From contig NJFT01000015.1 of the NCBI GenBank assembly GCA_002221725.1, positions 62,001-126,000 of the forward strand: a stretch of 64,000 nt of DNA, in the 5' to 3' direction. The translations under genes and the position numbers were made by a program. The notes under the pieces are model-generated. The model did no database searches. It saw only the letters and a list, made by a program, of their open reading frames with translations, and was not told where the DNA came from. Position 1 is the stretch's first letter. The number at the start of each line of letters is the position of its first letter. The stretch comes from Scedosporium boydii (Eukaryota; Ascomycota; Sordariomycetes; Microascales; Microascaceae). Positions 36,504 through 48,928 of the stretch are shown piece by piece.

Positions 36504-39110
36504 ATGTCTGCCCAACCGCTCCACGTCATTGCCCTCATATCGGGGGGTAAAGATAGCTTTTTCTCCCTGGCCCACTGTTTGAGGAATGGACATCGTGTCG
36601 TTGCGTTGGCGAACCTGTACCCACCCAATAGTGGTGGTGGTGGCGGAGGTGAACGGGCGCAAAGAGCGGTTCCCGCAGACAAAGGGATCGAGGCTGGGTC
36701 AGAGCTAGAGGAGGGGCCGCAGGTCGAAGCGGGCCTGTTGCAGAAGAAGAAAGGTGGTGAGGACGATGGCGTGGAAGAGAGCGATCTCAATAGTTTTATG
36801 TACCAGACCGTTGGGCACCAGATCATCCCGCTTTACGCGCAGGCGACAGGGCTACCTCTGTACCGCCGCGTCATTACGGGAGGCGCCGCGCAGAAGGCGA
36901 GAGATTACGATGGCGGCGGTAAGGGAAGCAGCAGAGATGATGGGGAGGAGACCGAGTCCATGACGGAACTGCTGAAGGCCGTGATGAAGAAGCATCCCGA
37001 TGCCAACGCCGTCTGCGCCGGTGCAATCCTGTCAACGTATCAGCGGACGCGTGTCGAGTCCGTGGCCACCCGGCTCGGACTTGTTCCGCTCGCCTATCTA
37101 TGGAAGTACCCAGTTCTGCCGCCGCCGAAAGCAGACGACGGAGGTGCGCCGGCCGAGACGGATGACGCGCAGCTCCTGCTCGACATGGCCGTGGCCGGGC
37201 TCGACGCTCGCATCGTCAAGGTCGCCAGCGCGGGGCTCGACGAGGACTTTTTGTGGACAACGATTAGCGGGTTGCAGGGCATCGCGAGGGCGCGGCGGGC
37301 TTTGAGACATTTCGACGAGGGCGGCGGCGGTGCCATATTAGGGGAAGGGGGAGAGTTTGAGACTATTGTTGTGGATGGGCCGGCGGAGCTGTTCAAGGGT
37401 AGGATCGTGGTTGGAGAAGATGGGAAGAAAGTTGTGAGGGAAGGAGGTGGGTGCTCGTGGTTGCGGTTCACGGAGGCGAGGGTGGAAGCCAAGGATGGAG
37501 AGGACTTATCTCGGCGGTCCGAGATCCGCATGCCTGAGCTTCTGGATAACGAGTTTACCGTGATTCTAGACAGGATCCAGCAAGAGGGTGGGCTCGAGAC
37601 ATCCCCAGAGCCAGTTCATGAAGAGGCGAGCTCCGAGAAATTAAACCCGGGGACTGCTACAGAGGGCTCGTTGTCGAGCGGTGATGCGCAGACAGATGAA
37701 GAAATTCACTGGGGCTGCGTAGGTGAGTCCGAGGCGTGCGCCTCCTCAATCGAGGAGGAGACCTCTTCTATTGTGGAGAGAATACGGAATCACCTGGGGC
37801 CGGATTCAACGACTCGATGCATCACGAACACGCTCATCGTCCTGCGGCACATGTCCGACTTTCCGGCGATAAACAAGGTCTACGGGACGCTCTTCCCCTT
37901 TCCGAACCCGCCGTCGAGAGTTACAATCTCATGCGGTAACTTACTTCCCGCCGGGCACAACATAGCTGTGTACATTACTTATCGACCGGGGCTCGCACTC
38001 CAGCAGCGAAATGGTCTGCACGTTCAATCTCGCTCGTACTGGGCACCAGCCAACATTGGCCCATATAGCCAGGCCATTGATGTCCCTGTCTCATGTACAG
38101 TACCTCCTAGCGCCAAAAACAGTGGCCAAGGAGCAACGTCATCATCGTCTGCCAGTAGACTAAGACTGGTCGCTGTCGCGGGCCAGATACCACTAATCCC
38201 GGCAACGATGGAGCTTCCCGAGTCATCGGATAAGTCACTGAGTCTACAGGTGATCCTATCACTTCAGCATCTCTGGAGGATCGGCGTGGAGATGCAGGTC
38301 CAGCTCTGGACTAGCGCCGTCGCCTACTTCCCCCGGACAGAGAGCCGGGATGGCATGTTACGCAAAGCGAGGCTCGCAGCGAAGGCATGGCGGGATGCCC
38401 ATATCGCCCCGAAAGGCGAGGGCGAAGGCGACGATGACGACAGCGACGAGGGCGGGCCCGATCTCTGGGATAGGAAATACAACCCCGAATACATGACCTT
38501 TGGTGATAAGCAGGCTGGGCCGAAGCAACTGCCCGACTGGGACGTGTTCGAATCGGGGTCGGACGGCGAGCCGATCACACGGAAACAGGCACTACTGCCG
38601 CCTTTTTTCGCCGCCGAGGTTGAGGAGTTGCCGCGCCAGGCCGATATAGAGTGGCACGCGCACGCCGGACTGTCTGGAGTCGAAAACGGCTCCGTCCAAG
38701 TTAGGCGGTATACAGGAACCTATGAAGCCCAGCAAGGGATGCGAATCCCATGGCGCGCGAACCACGTATTAGTTGAGGCCAGCGACGGCCACACTTTCCT
38801 TCATACCACCATCTCGATCAGCCAGTGCGAAAACGTGGCGTCCGCCATGCACGTCCTCGACGGCATCCGTGAGGATTCGCTGAGGGCTGGCGGTCTTGGC
38901 GGCGATGAGAACGGCTCGGGGGCCAGGACGAGGCGGTCGGGGGCGTATCTTGTCTATGGCGCAATAGGGCCGACGGATGTCGAGACGTGGGGTGGTGACG
39001 GAAATATTTCCTCGGGCTTGCTGGTGCCATTCGTGCCGTGTAGGTCTATATGGGATGAGGAGGGTGAAGCGGTGGCTTTGGTTGCGCTGTTCCGGGATAA
39101 TTACCATTAA
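36504..39110 (+). CDS. DPH6: Diphthine-ammonia ligase Dph6 with C-terminal RidA-like domains
   Basis: A single exon of 868 residues. Dph6 carries out the last step of diphthamide synthesis, ATP-dependent amidation of diphthine on elongation factor 2 in the cytosol. The N-terminal PP-loop ATPase motif SGGKDS lies at 13-18. Family blocks follow: SFMYQTVGHQIIPLYAQA, then AILSTYQRTRVESVATRLGL with LAYLWKYP, and GEGGEFETIVVDGP at about 279-292. Two RidA/YjgF-like domains follow, at about 425-510 and 505-660, the second starting at YWAPANIGPYSQAIDV; this fusion is the normal fungal arrangement. The protein is longer than yeast Dph6 (685) because of Gly/Glu/Lys-rich insertions at about 50-90 and acidic stretches near 365-410 and 630-650. 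No intron is needed. The start is the first ATG of the frame. Confidence 0.92.
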   Translation: MSAQPLHVIALISGGKDSFFSLAHCLRNGHRVVALANLYPPNSGGGGGGERAQRAVPADKGIEAGSELEEGPQVEAGLLQKKKGGEDDGVEESDLNSFMYQTVGHQIIPLYAQATGLPLYRRVITGGAAQKARDYDGGGKGSSRDDGEETESMTELLKAVMKKHPDANAVCAGAILSTYQRTRVESVATRLGLVPLAYLWKYPVLPPPKADDGGAPAETDDAQLLLDMAVAGLDARIVKVASAGLDEDFLWTTISGLQGIARARRALRHFDEGGGGAILGEGGEFETIVVDGPAELFKGRIVVGEDGKKVVREGGGCSWLRFTEARVEAKDGEDLSRRSEIRMPELLDNEFTVILDRIQQEGGLETSPEPVHEEASSEKLNPGTATEGSLSSGDAQTDEEIHWGCVGESEACASSIEEETSSIVERIRNHLGPDSTTRCITNTLIVLRHMSDFPAINKVYGTLFPFPNPPSRVTISCGNLLPAGHNIAVYITYRPGLALQQRNGLHVQSRSYWAPANIGPYSQAIDVPVSCTVPPSAKNSGQGATSSSSASRLRLVAVAGQIPLIPATMELPESSDKSLSLQVILSLQHLWRIGVEMQVQLWTSAVAYFPRTESRDGMLRKARLAAKAWRDAHIAPKGEGEGDDDDSDEGGPDLWDRKYNPEYMTFGDKQAGPKQLPDWDVFESGSDGEPITRKQALLPPFFAAEVEELPRQADIEWHAHAGLSGVENGSVQVRRYTGTYEAQQGMRIPWRANHVLVEASDGHTFLHTTISISQCENVASAMHVLDGIREDSLRAGGLGGDENGSGARTRRSGAYLVYGAIGPTDVETWGGDGNISSGLLVPFVPCRSIWDEEGEAVALVALFRDNYH

Positions 39111-42106
39111 CACCGGGCTTTCAGTGCGAATTGATGGGATTCCGGGGGCGGGATCTTATGATAATGCGGCATGTTGGTTGCCTGTCTAAAAGTGTCTTGC
39201 TTTTCCATAAGGCAGGCAATGCGACCCCATGGCAGCTCGGACCAAATAAAGACAAAGGGCGGCACAGATGAGCCCTTGAACGCTGGGGTAGATGACCGAC
39301 GAGGTAACCGGGCCGAAGGAAACGGCCCCGTGGGCGATTATTATTATTATGTGTCTTTACTCTTTTTCCATGGTCGGCTGAGTTATTGCTGTGGGCATTT
39401 TTACGTACGATTGTGTAAGAACCAACACGATGTTGCATGAGGCAGAATGTGAGATGCATCAATTTCAAAAGCGCTTGCTTCGGGCTTGGTACTGGTCCGC
39501 TGTCCCCCCACGTTCACATTCATTTTCACATTCATATCCAACGGCTACCTCGAGAAGCGTCGAGGACTGAGACCACCGGACGGGGCGGGCATGCTGCTCG
39601 AGAGCTGAGGCAGGCAGTCGGTATTGCTCAAAATGGGAGGGAGGGCGTGGACGGTAGTATATGAAGTTTCTCCATTCCGAAGAGGTGTCCTCATGAACAT
39701 GGACATTGGGCGTCAAGGTTCACTAATCGTTTATTCCATGTGCCACTTGTGAAATAAACTACGACGAAAGTATGATAGATCATCGCCTTAGAGCTAAATA
39801 ACACAGGTCACATACCTTGCAACACTTTAATATGGGCCCATTCAAGGCAGGAAACAAGAAGAAAGGATTGATCAATCGCCTTGATGCAGTTGACCTGTAC
39901 GATTTGATTTGTCTTTGCGGGGAACATGGGAGGCCAGGGTCGTTTTTCATTTGGCGAACAATGGGGATGCAGGCCCTTGCTTCCGGTTCGTTTCGCTTGT
40001 GGTATAAACGTATGAGCGTATGCGGCTTTGTGCCAGGTGATCGAAGCGAGGCTTCTGACTTCGTAATAAGATTCACATCGAAGTTCGGCTGGACGGGGAT
40101 AGAAATGGAGAACTGGAAAATGCGAGGGATAGACCTCTTTTCTCCTCTTCAAACCCGTCGTCTCATTTTGCGCAGGATGAGGGTGTGTCAAAGTACGCGG
40201 AGCAGTCCTGCTCCTGTGGCAAAATTGGAGCCTTTTCCTTGGAGGTGATCGCGGCTACGAGTTAAAGATTCCAGTTGCTGGGGGTTCGAGATGATGATAT
40301 GGCGAGACGTAGAGTGGGGGAATGCATGAGCAGGTCACGATGTACGAAGTAGTTTACCACTCTACCGTTGAAATTGAGGACCGTCGAGGTCGAGGTTTCC
40401 TCTCGTAGAGAGTACTTTGTACGTCTCTTGGCAATGACGCTACTTCGTGCACTCGGGGAAGGAAGGATGTTGGAGTTGACTTTCCTACCTTGCGATCACA
40501 ATGGTCATCCCCTCCCCTCTCCAGATACGTACAAGTACGATATACTTTTCTATACTACTACGAAGTCGTTTGCACCAAAAAAAAAAAAACCGGGCATTGA
40601 TACAAGTAGATTGTTGGCTACATTCTCTGTTCCCTTTCAAATCAAATCAATCACGAAACAACCAGGGCTTGATGATGACCCAGGCAGCTCGTCTGCAAGG
40701 ACCGCTGATGCCATTAACGCCATGGATGACATTGACCTCGGAGAGTGGCCAGTGAGAATGCATACTTCGTAGACGGAGGCTTGAAGCTGACGATAGGAAG
40801 TGAGGAGACAGACAGACGTACTTTGTACTTGCGCTCATCCTCACATCTTCACGTGGAAATGGAGGTTGGTTGATGTTCAATTCATCCATCGATCTTTCGA
40901 TTGGATCAAATCTACTTCATATGGGTCCAATCCTGGTAGAACTGCTTCGGGATTAGTTCAGTCTTGACCGCGCCTGCACTCAGCAGCGAACACACCGAGA
41001 AACTGCGACGGACAAAGCAGGACTTGTCCTTGAGGACAGTTGGATGGACAGGGTCCGTCGACCGATAAGTAAGGGCGCCCATAAGTAACTGTATAGGAGA
41101 GGTAGACTGCAATTGTACCGAGGTGCTTTGAAGCTTGAAGTGTGGTGCAGTGTAACCGGGCCAGAGCCTGTGCTGCACGCTAGCCAGCGTAGTGGGTGTA
41201 GTGTGTGTAGTGTAGGGCGAACGACACAACACCCAATTTCCAGGTGCAGATGGCGCCAACCCCGCTATAATTTAGTGCTGCATCGACCTCGACTCTGCAC
41301 AGGCTACATATGCACCCTGTTCTTGATTAATGATGCTTGATGCACCACGCCATCTGATGCGTCATCCAGACTATCCTGGCGTGAGAATCACTGAACACCA
41401 GTGAAGTGAGCACCAGAGCATTTGATTCCTTGATTGATGCGGGTATGCAATGAGATCCAATCTATCAAATCTACTGAACAACCTTGAAGTGTTCAAGGTC
41501 GACGATCCTTGTATGTAGTATAACATGAGTGGACTCTCTTTTTGCGACTCCGCTTCGACCAGTCACAGGCCAGAAACGATTTCCAATCTGTAGTGCCATC
41601 AAAGATCGAACCAATCCAAGACGGAACTAAAACTTCGTAGTTCGAGGACTACCAACTTCGCATTGACATCACGTCACCTCGTTTTTTTTGCTTCACTCGT
41701 TTTCCCTCTCGTTTTGAGCCTTTGCTTGTCGCTGCATCAGCAAGGCTTCTTTTTGATGCCCACGGGTTGAAAGTCCACGCGGCTCGATTGGAGGCCCGAC
41801 ATTGATTGATTCGAAGCACGGAACGAGGTAATAACTCGGGTTCTTAGACAGACAAGGACCGCGAACCCCCACCAAGCAACTTGAAGCGTTGCCTTTTTGC
41901 ATTAGCGAGCCTCAGTTGATTGATACTGATACCCATTGTCACTCGCTTTCCCATTTCGCATTATTCCCGATACATCCATTGTCTTCTGCGAACGCCATCA
42001 CCGGCACAACTGTCGTCGACAACGCCAAGGCCAGATAGCCACGGCATCACATCGTGTCAGCCTCAGCTTCCTAGCCGGCCATCGCTCTTCTCACGATCCC
42101 TTCGCG
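39111..42106. other. Intergenic region of 3.0 kb between DPH6 and the DUF202 gene
   Basis: It contains the DPH6 3' flank, copies of TACGAAGTA at 40343 and TACTTCGTA at 40763, and the promoter of the DUF202 gene. A 143-codon plus-strand frame at 39817-40248 has no motif and is matched by an equally open antisense frame, so it was not called. Confidence 0.5.
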
Positions 42107-43757
42107 ATGTCACCGGGGCGGGGATCTGCCCCATACGCGGCCTCATTAAGGTCGACAACGTCTCCTGCTCCAGATTACTTTGCCGTCCGCCGCACGGCGA
42201 GTGTCCCAGGCCGGCCAGGATCTAGGCTGACGAGACAAACGACCCAGGAACGGATCGATGAGATCCTAGAGGTATGCCATGTTGCCATGCCGCCACTGCC
42301 ATCCAACTCCGATGCACCCTCCCCTGCTCTGTGCCCTCTCCTCTCCACCCCCCCCCGCTACCTTAAAGGTCTCGCCCATGCTTTTCTGCCGCTGCCGAGC
42401 TTTAATGAAAAACCCGAAATGGAAAGGGGACAAGAAGAGAGAGAAAAAAAATACAATCGCCAGACCTGTCCCGGTCCGGCCTTGTCCTTGGCTCTTCCTT
42501 AAGACCCCTGCTCGCACCAGACTTTGATCCTCCCATCCGCCTACCCTCTCTCATTATTTCTGCTTTCTCCATTCTAAATATCTACATATATATATTCGCA
42601 CTCGTGCCCGGTCCCAAGTCCATTTATAACAGAGCGTGTTCTCACACAAGTAAAAAGGCCAAGTTCATAGCCGCTAACTTTCGCTGCTACCTTCCCACTG
42701 CTATAGGGTGCACTCCGAAGAGCAGAGGAGGCAGACGCCATCGCCAGCAGTCAAGCCCCCCACGACCACCCCATGCGTAGGTCGTCGAACGCGAACCCAC
42801 CCCTGCTTGACCGCACTCGCCGATCGTCGGCTGGAGCCAATCGTGCCCATGATCATGATGAGAGTAGCGCCGATGAGACTACCGGAATCGTCTCCCGCGG
42901 GGACAACCTGAGCTACCAATCTACTCTGACGACGGAGAGCAACGGAGCAAGATTGACCGCCACGGGGAGACGCTTCGAATCTTCGCGACAGAATGGTAAT
43001 GGTGCGACTGCTGGAATCGACGACAACGGGAATACCCGCGAACTCGAACCTAAGCCTAGAGGTCTGCCTTGGTTCAGGGCAGCCATTGAGCCGTTCAAGG
43101 CGCTCGAGCTAGAGAACAAGGGAAGTGTGGCTAGGGACCACCTCGCGATAGGTATGGATGGATTTATTTTCCGAATGCACTTCAGCTGCACCCAGCTCCG
43201 AAAAGAGAAACAGAGACAGATTGAGAGAGTGTGTGTGAGTGTGTGTGGCTGGATACCCAAGCCAGTTACACTGTACTACCTCTAATGGCGGCGGCACTGC
43301 ACTGCGCACGTGTGAGATTGAGATTGCCAACGTCGGAGTTCTGGGGGAGTGGTGCGGGCTTTCCATTTCTGACGACCTTCCATTGCTGACGTCTACTTCG
43401 ATCACAGAGCGAACCTTCCTTGCCTGGCTGCGAACCTCGTTGGCTTTTGCCTCAATTGGCATCGCCGTAACCCAGCTCTTCCGCCTCAACACGTCCCTTC
43501 CGGACGGCGATGGACACCTCGGTTCACCGACTCTACGACAGCTCGGCAAGCCCTTGGGAGCCACTTTCCTCGCCATCAGCATCGTCATTCTGTTCCTAGG
43601 CTACCACCGCTACTCCGAGAGCCAGAGATGGGTCATTGAGGGCAAGTTCCCGGCCAGCCGCGGAACCATCATCCTCGTCACTTTTCTGGCGTTTGCGCTC
43701 GCCGTGGTTTCTCTGGTTGTCGTGATAATCGTGCATCCCACGGAGGTGGAGTTGTAA
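42107..43757 (+). CDS. DUF202-domain multispan membrane protein
   Basis: Three exons, 42107-42271, 42707-43151 and 43408-43757, encode 319 residues. Introns are 435 and 256 bp, long for this genome; Glu204 is formed across the second junction. Residues 1-200 are hydrophilic and probably disordered, rich in Ser, Arg, Asn and Asp. The C-terminal part has the DUF202 hallmark ERTFLAWLRTSLAFASIG at 204-221, followed by three predicted membrane spans at about 212-232, 253-270 and 289-312. DUF202 also occurs in the membrane part of Vtc1-type vacuolar polyphosphate proteins and in the bacterial YidH family. The exact function of this stand-alone fungal form is not established. An alternative start upstream in the same frame has no ATG before 42107. 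Confidence 0.85.
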
Positions 43758-44477
43758 CAACAATCGTGTATATACATTTACTCATTTTTGGGGTATCTAA
43801 TTTGGTCCTGTATCATATTATCTCGAGTGATTTTTTATGTCTATATAGACATGGGTGATGAGTCGGATTTGAGACTGCTTCTGATTGTTGCAGGCGTGTG
43901 AAGAGGGCGTCGGCGTGCTTTACCTGCTTTCTTTTCTCCTCTCATATTAGTTTGGGTTATCTCTACGATTGCATGGATGGCGATGCCAGCGGGGATATCA
44001 AATCATGGAAAGCTGTCTCGGATCAATGGCATTTTCACCATCATAGTACGGAGTACGGGGCTAGGCAAACTAATACACGTGAGATCGAAATGTGAAATCT
44101 AGCGATGGACTCGAGCGGCATCATGGTGAATGTGTATTGTTCTTGCTCTGGTGATGTTAACGGGCCGGGCCGTCTTTGGGGGGGGGGGGATTTGAGTGTT
44201 GTGGATCTTCTTGTTGAGGCTCCAAATGCAATGATTGATTATTATCTCATCGCCATTTTGCTTTTGGACGAAAGAATCGCACGCTCAAATCCATTTCCAT
44301 TGCTACCGTAGCACAACGTTTGAACAGAGCCTCATACCTTTCAACTTCATCCCATCCCTCAACGTCTTCTCGCAAAGCAATCTCTCATATTTTTTTTATA
44401 TAATAAAAAAAAGAAGAAGAAAAAAGGGCCCAGGAATTAATAGCAAAATCCAGCAAACCAGACCCCGCCTTCTGAAA
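43758..44477. other. Intergenic: DUF202 3' flank and HCS1 promoter
   Basis: The stretch includes one TACGGAGTA variant near 44046, a run of 12 G at 44178-44189 and an AT-rich, TATA-like patch (TATATAATAAAA) near 44397, about 80 bp before the helicase ATG. No coding frame was found. Confidence 0.45.
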
Positions 44478-47400
44478 ATGCCCCCCAAAACACCCAAACT
44501 CTCCATCCCAACCTTTGCAAAAACCCAACTCGCCCTTCTCCAAAAAGAACAAGACATCGAGATCGCCGAATCAACCTCTCTCATATCCTCCCACACACCC
44601 ACGGCCCTTCAACGAGCGGGCGCGGCCATCACGAATCTCGTCGTCACCTCCCAGCGCACCGGCTTAGGCGGCAAAACAGTTCTGGAGCTTGGGCCCGATG
44701 GGGCCATCGGGGATGAGATGCCGGAGCACGGGATCCGGACGGGGGACGTGGTGCTTGTGGCGGGGCAGGCGGCGGGGGACGCTAAGAAGAGGGAGGTGAG
44801 GGAGTTGGAGAGGAAGGGAGTTAGGGGCGTTGTGGTTAGGGTTGGGAAGGGGGCTGTTTGGGTTGCGGGGGATGATGGGGAGGGTAGTGGGAGCGTCGAG
44901 GAAAGGGGATTGACAGGGAGGGTTTGGGTTGTTAAGTTGGCGGATGATGTTACGTTTCGGAGGTGAGTGTATCCCTGGGTTGAATTTACGCATGGTATGG
45001 TGAAGGGGGTGTGAGATGAGAAATGTTCATGAGGATGGGCCGTGGTGGGGAGGGTAGTCATGGCAATCGACGGTGGAAATGAGGTGAGGACTAATCCCCT
45101 TTCTAGGATGAGCCAGACCATGGAAAAGCTTGAAAAGATGGACGAGTCTCAGTACACGAGCTTCATGCGCGTGCTATTCGGCCTATCGAGCCCGACACCC
45201 GTCCCAAGCGATCCCGAGTCCGACCCGGCCGTTGGCAAAATCGAGTGGCTCGACCCGACCCTGAACGACTCCCAAAAGGATGCCATCAGATTCGCCCTAG
45301 CCTCACGGGAGATTGCTCTTATACATGGGCCACCAGGAGTAAGTTGTTGCAATCCTTTCTCAGTCTCGCTCTTACTCTCACCCTCCCTCACACTCACACA
45401 CACACTCTCTCACTCTTTCTCCGTCTTTCCCAAGCATAATTTAAGCCGGACTAACACGCCCCTACAGACGGGCAAAACCCATACCCTCATCGAACTCATC
45501 CTCCAACTCATAAAACGCAACCAACGCATCCTAGTCTGCGGCCCCTCCAACATCTCCGTCGACAACATCGTCGAGCGCCTCTCCCCCCACAAGATCCCCA
45601 TCCTCCGCCTCGGCCACCCCGCGCGTCTCCTCCCCTCCGTCCTCAACCACTCCCTTGACGTGCTCACCCGCACCTCCGAGGCCGGCGCCATCGTCAACGA
45701 CGTCCGCGCCGAGATGGATGCCAAGCAGGCCTCCATCCGCAAGACGAAGAGCGGGAGGGAGAGGAAGGCAATTTACGGCGATCTGAAGGAGCTGAGGAAG
45801 GAGTATCGACAGAGGGAGAAGAAGTGCGTGACGGATTTGGTGAGGGGGAGTAAGGTTGTGTTGGCGACTTTGCATGGTGCGGGCGGGTTCCAGTTGAGGG
45901 ATGAGAGGTTTGATGTGGTGATTATTGATGAGGCGAGTCAGGCGCTTGAGGCGCAGTGTTGGGTGCCGCTGTTGTCGGCGAAGAAGGCCGTTTGCGCGGG
46001 TGATCATCTCCAGCTTCCGCCGACGATCAAGTCTCTTAGTAGTAAGGTGAAGAAGCAAAAGCCTGTTGGGGACGGTGACGGCGAGGAGGAGGTCATCGCC
46101 ACAGGCATCACTCTCGAGACGACGCTCTTCGACCGGCTACTCGCGCTACACGGCACGGCTATCAAGCGCATGCTCACAACACAGTACAGAATGCACGACA
46201 AGATCATGAGGTTCCCTTCCGACGAGCTGTACGAGTCTAAGCTGGTAGCCGCCGAGGCCGTCAAGGATAAGCTCCTCACGGACCTACCTTACGACGTCGA
46301 GGAGAACGAAAACACGTCGGAACCGCTCATCTTCATCGACACCCAGGGTGGGGACTTCCCCGAGAAGAATGAGGACGAGGATGAGGCGCTTAAGAAGGGA
46401 AAGCTTGGCGGCCTCTATGGTGAGAGTAAGAGTAATGAGATGGAGGCGTTGCTGGTGAGACAGCATGTCAGGGAGCTAGTCGACTCTGGAGTCAAACCTG
46501 AGGATATCGCCGTCGTGACTCCCTATAACGCTCAGGTATGTGTGAATATCCCCCTGCGCGGCGCGACTCGACCTGCCCCATCCCATCCCATCCCAGGACA
46601 GATATGAGATCCATCACTTGCTATTCCCCCTTTTCTTTTCTCTCATCTTCTTCCCGGATCACCTTGAGGTGTTTGCTCTATTCTGATACACTTTCAGCTA
46701 GGGCTTCTAGCACCGCTAAAGGAGCGATACCCCGGCATCGAGCTCGGCAGCGTGGACGGATTCCAAGGCCGTGAGAAGGCGGCTGTGATTGTGAGCCTCG
46801 TCCGGAGCAACGCCCAAGGCGAAGTGGGCTTCCTGGGCGAGAAGAGGAGACTCAATGGTACGTAACATGTCGCAACAAGGCACAATCCATTGTAGATTCA
46901 AGAAGATCTTTTTCTTTCATCACCTCCATTTCTTTTCTGACTGTTTGCTAACCTATATCACAAGTGGCCATGACCCGACCGAAGCATTCCCTAACAGTAA
47001 TCGGCGATTCCGAGACGGTAAAAAGGTAAGTGTCTTTTGTGAATATTTTCTCTGGCCGCTCTTCTTATCCCAATGTCACCCTCTCTTACACATGATCCTC
47101 GACGTCGTTGCACTTCGTTTCGCAAACAAGCGCCGACGACACGGTGAATCCCACATCACTTTGTCACCTCGCAACATTTTGTTTTAGCCTCGTCAAGGTT
47201 TCTAGGGTCATGCCTGTTTGCTTTTGGTGTGGTGACGAGAGAAAAAGAAAATCGAGACTGGCCAAAAACCCCAATCCCACTCCAAACCCGTCTGCCTTCC
47301 CACTCCCAGGCACTGGGCAAATAAAAGCACAGATGCTGACCCTTGCGCCCACCCAAACATACCGATGGCCCGGGATATCTGGACCCTGCACCGCTCCCGT

Positions 47401-47534
47401 CCTCGGTTCCTGATTTTTTCTAACTTTGCGTGTATTATAGGGGAAGCAAGTTTCTCAAAAGGTGGATGGACTTCCTCGAGGATAATGCCGACCTTAGATA
47501 TCCCGACATTTCCGCTTTGCCGCGGGACGTCTAA
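44478..47534 (+). CDS. HCS1: SMUBP2/Hcs1-type superfamily 1B DNA helicase
   Basis: Six exons: 44478-44962, 45107-45338, 45468-46535, 46698-46857, 46965-47025 and 47441-47534, giving 699 residues (yeast Hcs1 is 683). This family is annotated as DNA polymerase alpha-associated helicase A, related to human IGHMBP2 and Upf1. Motifs: Walker A GPPGTGKT at 236-243, Walker B DEAS at 393-396, QYRMH (motif IV region), VDGFQGREK at 614-622 and NVAMTRPKH at 648-656. The N-terminal 160 residues form the usual beta-barrel-like start of the family. Intron 2 (129 bp) splits the Walker A exactly between GPPG and TGKT; it is a multiple of three and contains no in-frame stop. The last intron is 415 bp and its exact extent is the least certain junction, but the final exon ([13 protein letters not shown]) matches the family C-terminus. 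Confidence 0.92.
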
Positions 47535-48740
47535 CGTATCATCCGTCTATTTGAGGATTCTATATACTAATGAGATGACGCTCGCAACTGAAACCCTTTT
47601 TTTGATGTGGGGTTTCGAGGGGAACGGCCACAATCTCATACAACCCAGAAAGAGGGATCGTTCCTGAACCCGTCCCGCTACGGCGGTGTCCGTAGTAGAT
47701 TAGATGGGATAGCCCGCCTATTCGAGGCGTAGATCTGACCTGTTATTCCGCCTTTCCAGTCAATGCCTTTTCCTGCACCCTGAAAATGATGAGGGGATCT
47801 TCCCAGAAAACATCGGCTTAAGAATTGTGGATGGCTTATGCCATACCCGCGTAATGCAGGCGAGGGTTCTCGTCCCAGGTTTCTCTCTTCTCATTCTAAT
47901 CCTCCCCTGCATCCGCTAGAGCCAGTAAAATCGACAGGCATCTGGAAACTCATTGATCTGTACTGGCAAACGTGGCATCGAGTAATCTCATTAACTATCA
48001 TTACGAATCAGAAAGCAGTAGCGTGTTTCGCGAGGTGCAAGCTCAGAAACATTAGTTCGGTTATCAGGGACCCCTAGTAGATCTCGCACACCGGGTAAAT
48101 ATAGCGAATGCTACAAATGAGACCGTGAGCGGACGGTTTTTCTTTCCTCATATCATGAAAATACAAGTGAAAAAAATGTGATCGAGCGGAGGTTAAACCC
48201 GGCCGGGCACTTTTCCAGTTTCAGGTGTCAGGTCCAATGCTACTGACACATCGGAGCTTACTTCGTACTGAAGTGCAGGACGTCGTAGTATTTCCATCTT
48301 CCTCGCACCTGGGTGGCTGGGCGTTGGGACTGTGCCATCCTTGCCATGCTAGGGTTGCACCAAGGTCTTGCGCAACACGCGACGCCATGGCCGGAGTGTT
48401 CCCCGAGTGACCCTTGGTCGCGTAACGGCGACGAGCCTGGGGTAGGCCCGAGGCGGACCTATCGAAGCTTCTGTCTGAGTCGAGAAGACTTCTTCGAATC
48501 TACTTCGTATCATCAACAAGTGAAGTGCCTTAATCGGGGCGTTTTGTGCGCAGGTTCACCATTCATCAGGTGCCTGGGATGATATGCACTTTGTCATGCA
48601 GGAGAGTAGGATGTGTTGCGGGGGCTCCGAAGGCTGATGAGCAATGGATGGAGCAGTTTCCCCCCTTTGTAATGCGTGGAACTCAGTGTACTTGAGTGGC
48701 AGGCGATTCCATATCAAATCGTTACACCCGAGGAAATAAT
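47535..48740. other. Intergenic region downstream of HCS1
   Basis: No coding frame was supported. It includes TACTTCGTA at 48259 and 48501. It leads directly into the foldback element at 48741. Confidence 0.5.
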
Positions 48741-48928
48741 CCTCTACAGGGATCTTAAACGTTAGCATAGGAGATCAGATTCTACCACCTAACATATCTC
48801 GTGACAAGTACTAAATAAGTATTTTCAAATATAAATTGTTATAAGATATACCTTTTCAAAACTTGATCTAGGATATGTTAGGCGGTGGCAATGATCTCTC
48901 GCACTAACATTTAAGATCCCTGGAGAGG
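48741..48928. mobile_element. Foldback / MITE-like element, 188 bp
   Basis: The outer 25 bp at 48741-48765 match the reverse complement of 48904-48928 at 23 of 25 positions. An inner block at 48784-48798 (ACCACCTAACATATC) matches the reverse complement of 48872-48886 at 14 of 15. The whole unit can fold into a long imperfect hairpin around an AT-rich centre (about 48800-48870) that differs from its surroundings. It has no coding capacity. No clear target-site duplication was found: TA lies inside the 5' repeat at 48745-48746 but the matching 3' position reads GA, which leaves the family open. No second copy was seen in the window. Confidence 0.7.

Noticed and set aside
35936..36826. 296-codon minus-strand frame
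   Set aside because: It runs antisense through the DPH6 leader and first exon and consists of Ser/Phe/Pro runs caused by the purine-rich plus strand.
39817..40248. 143-codon plus-strand frame
   Set aside because: No motif, and the opposite strand is equally open over the same bases.
43801..44300. Possible small gene between the DUF202 and HCS1 genes
   Set aside because: Open frames of 65-68 codons have no protein character, and the AT-rich patch is better read as the helicase promoter.
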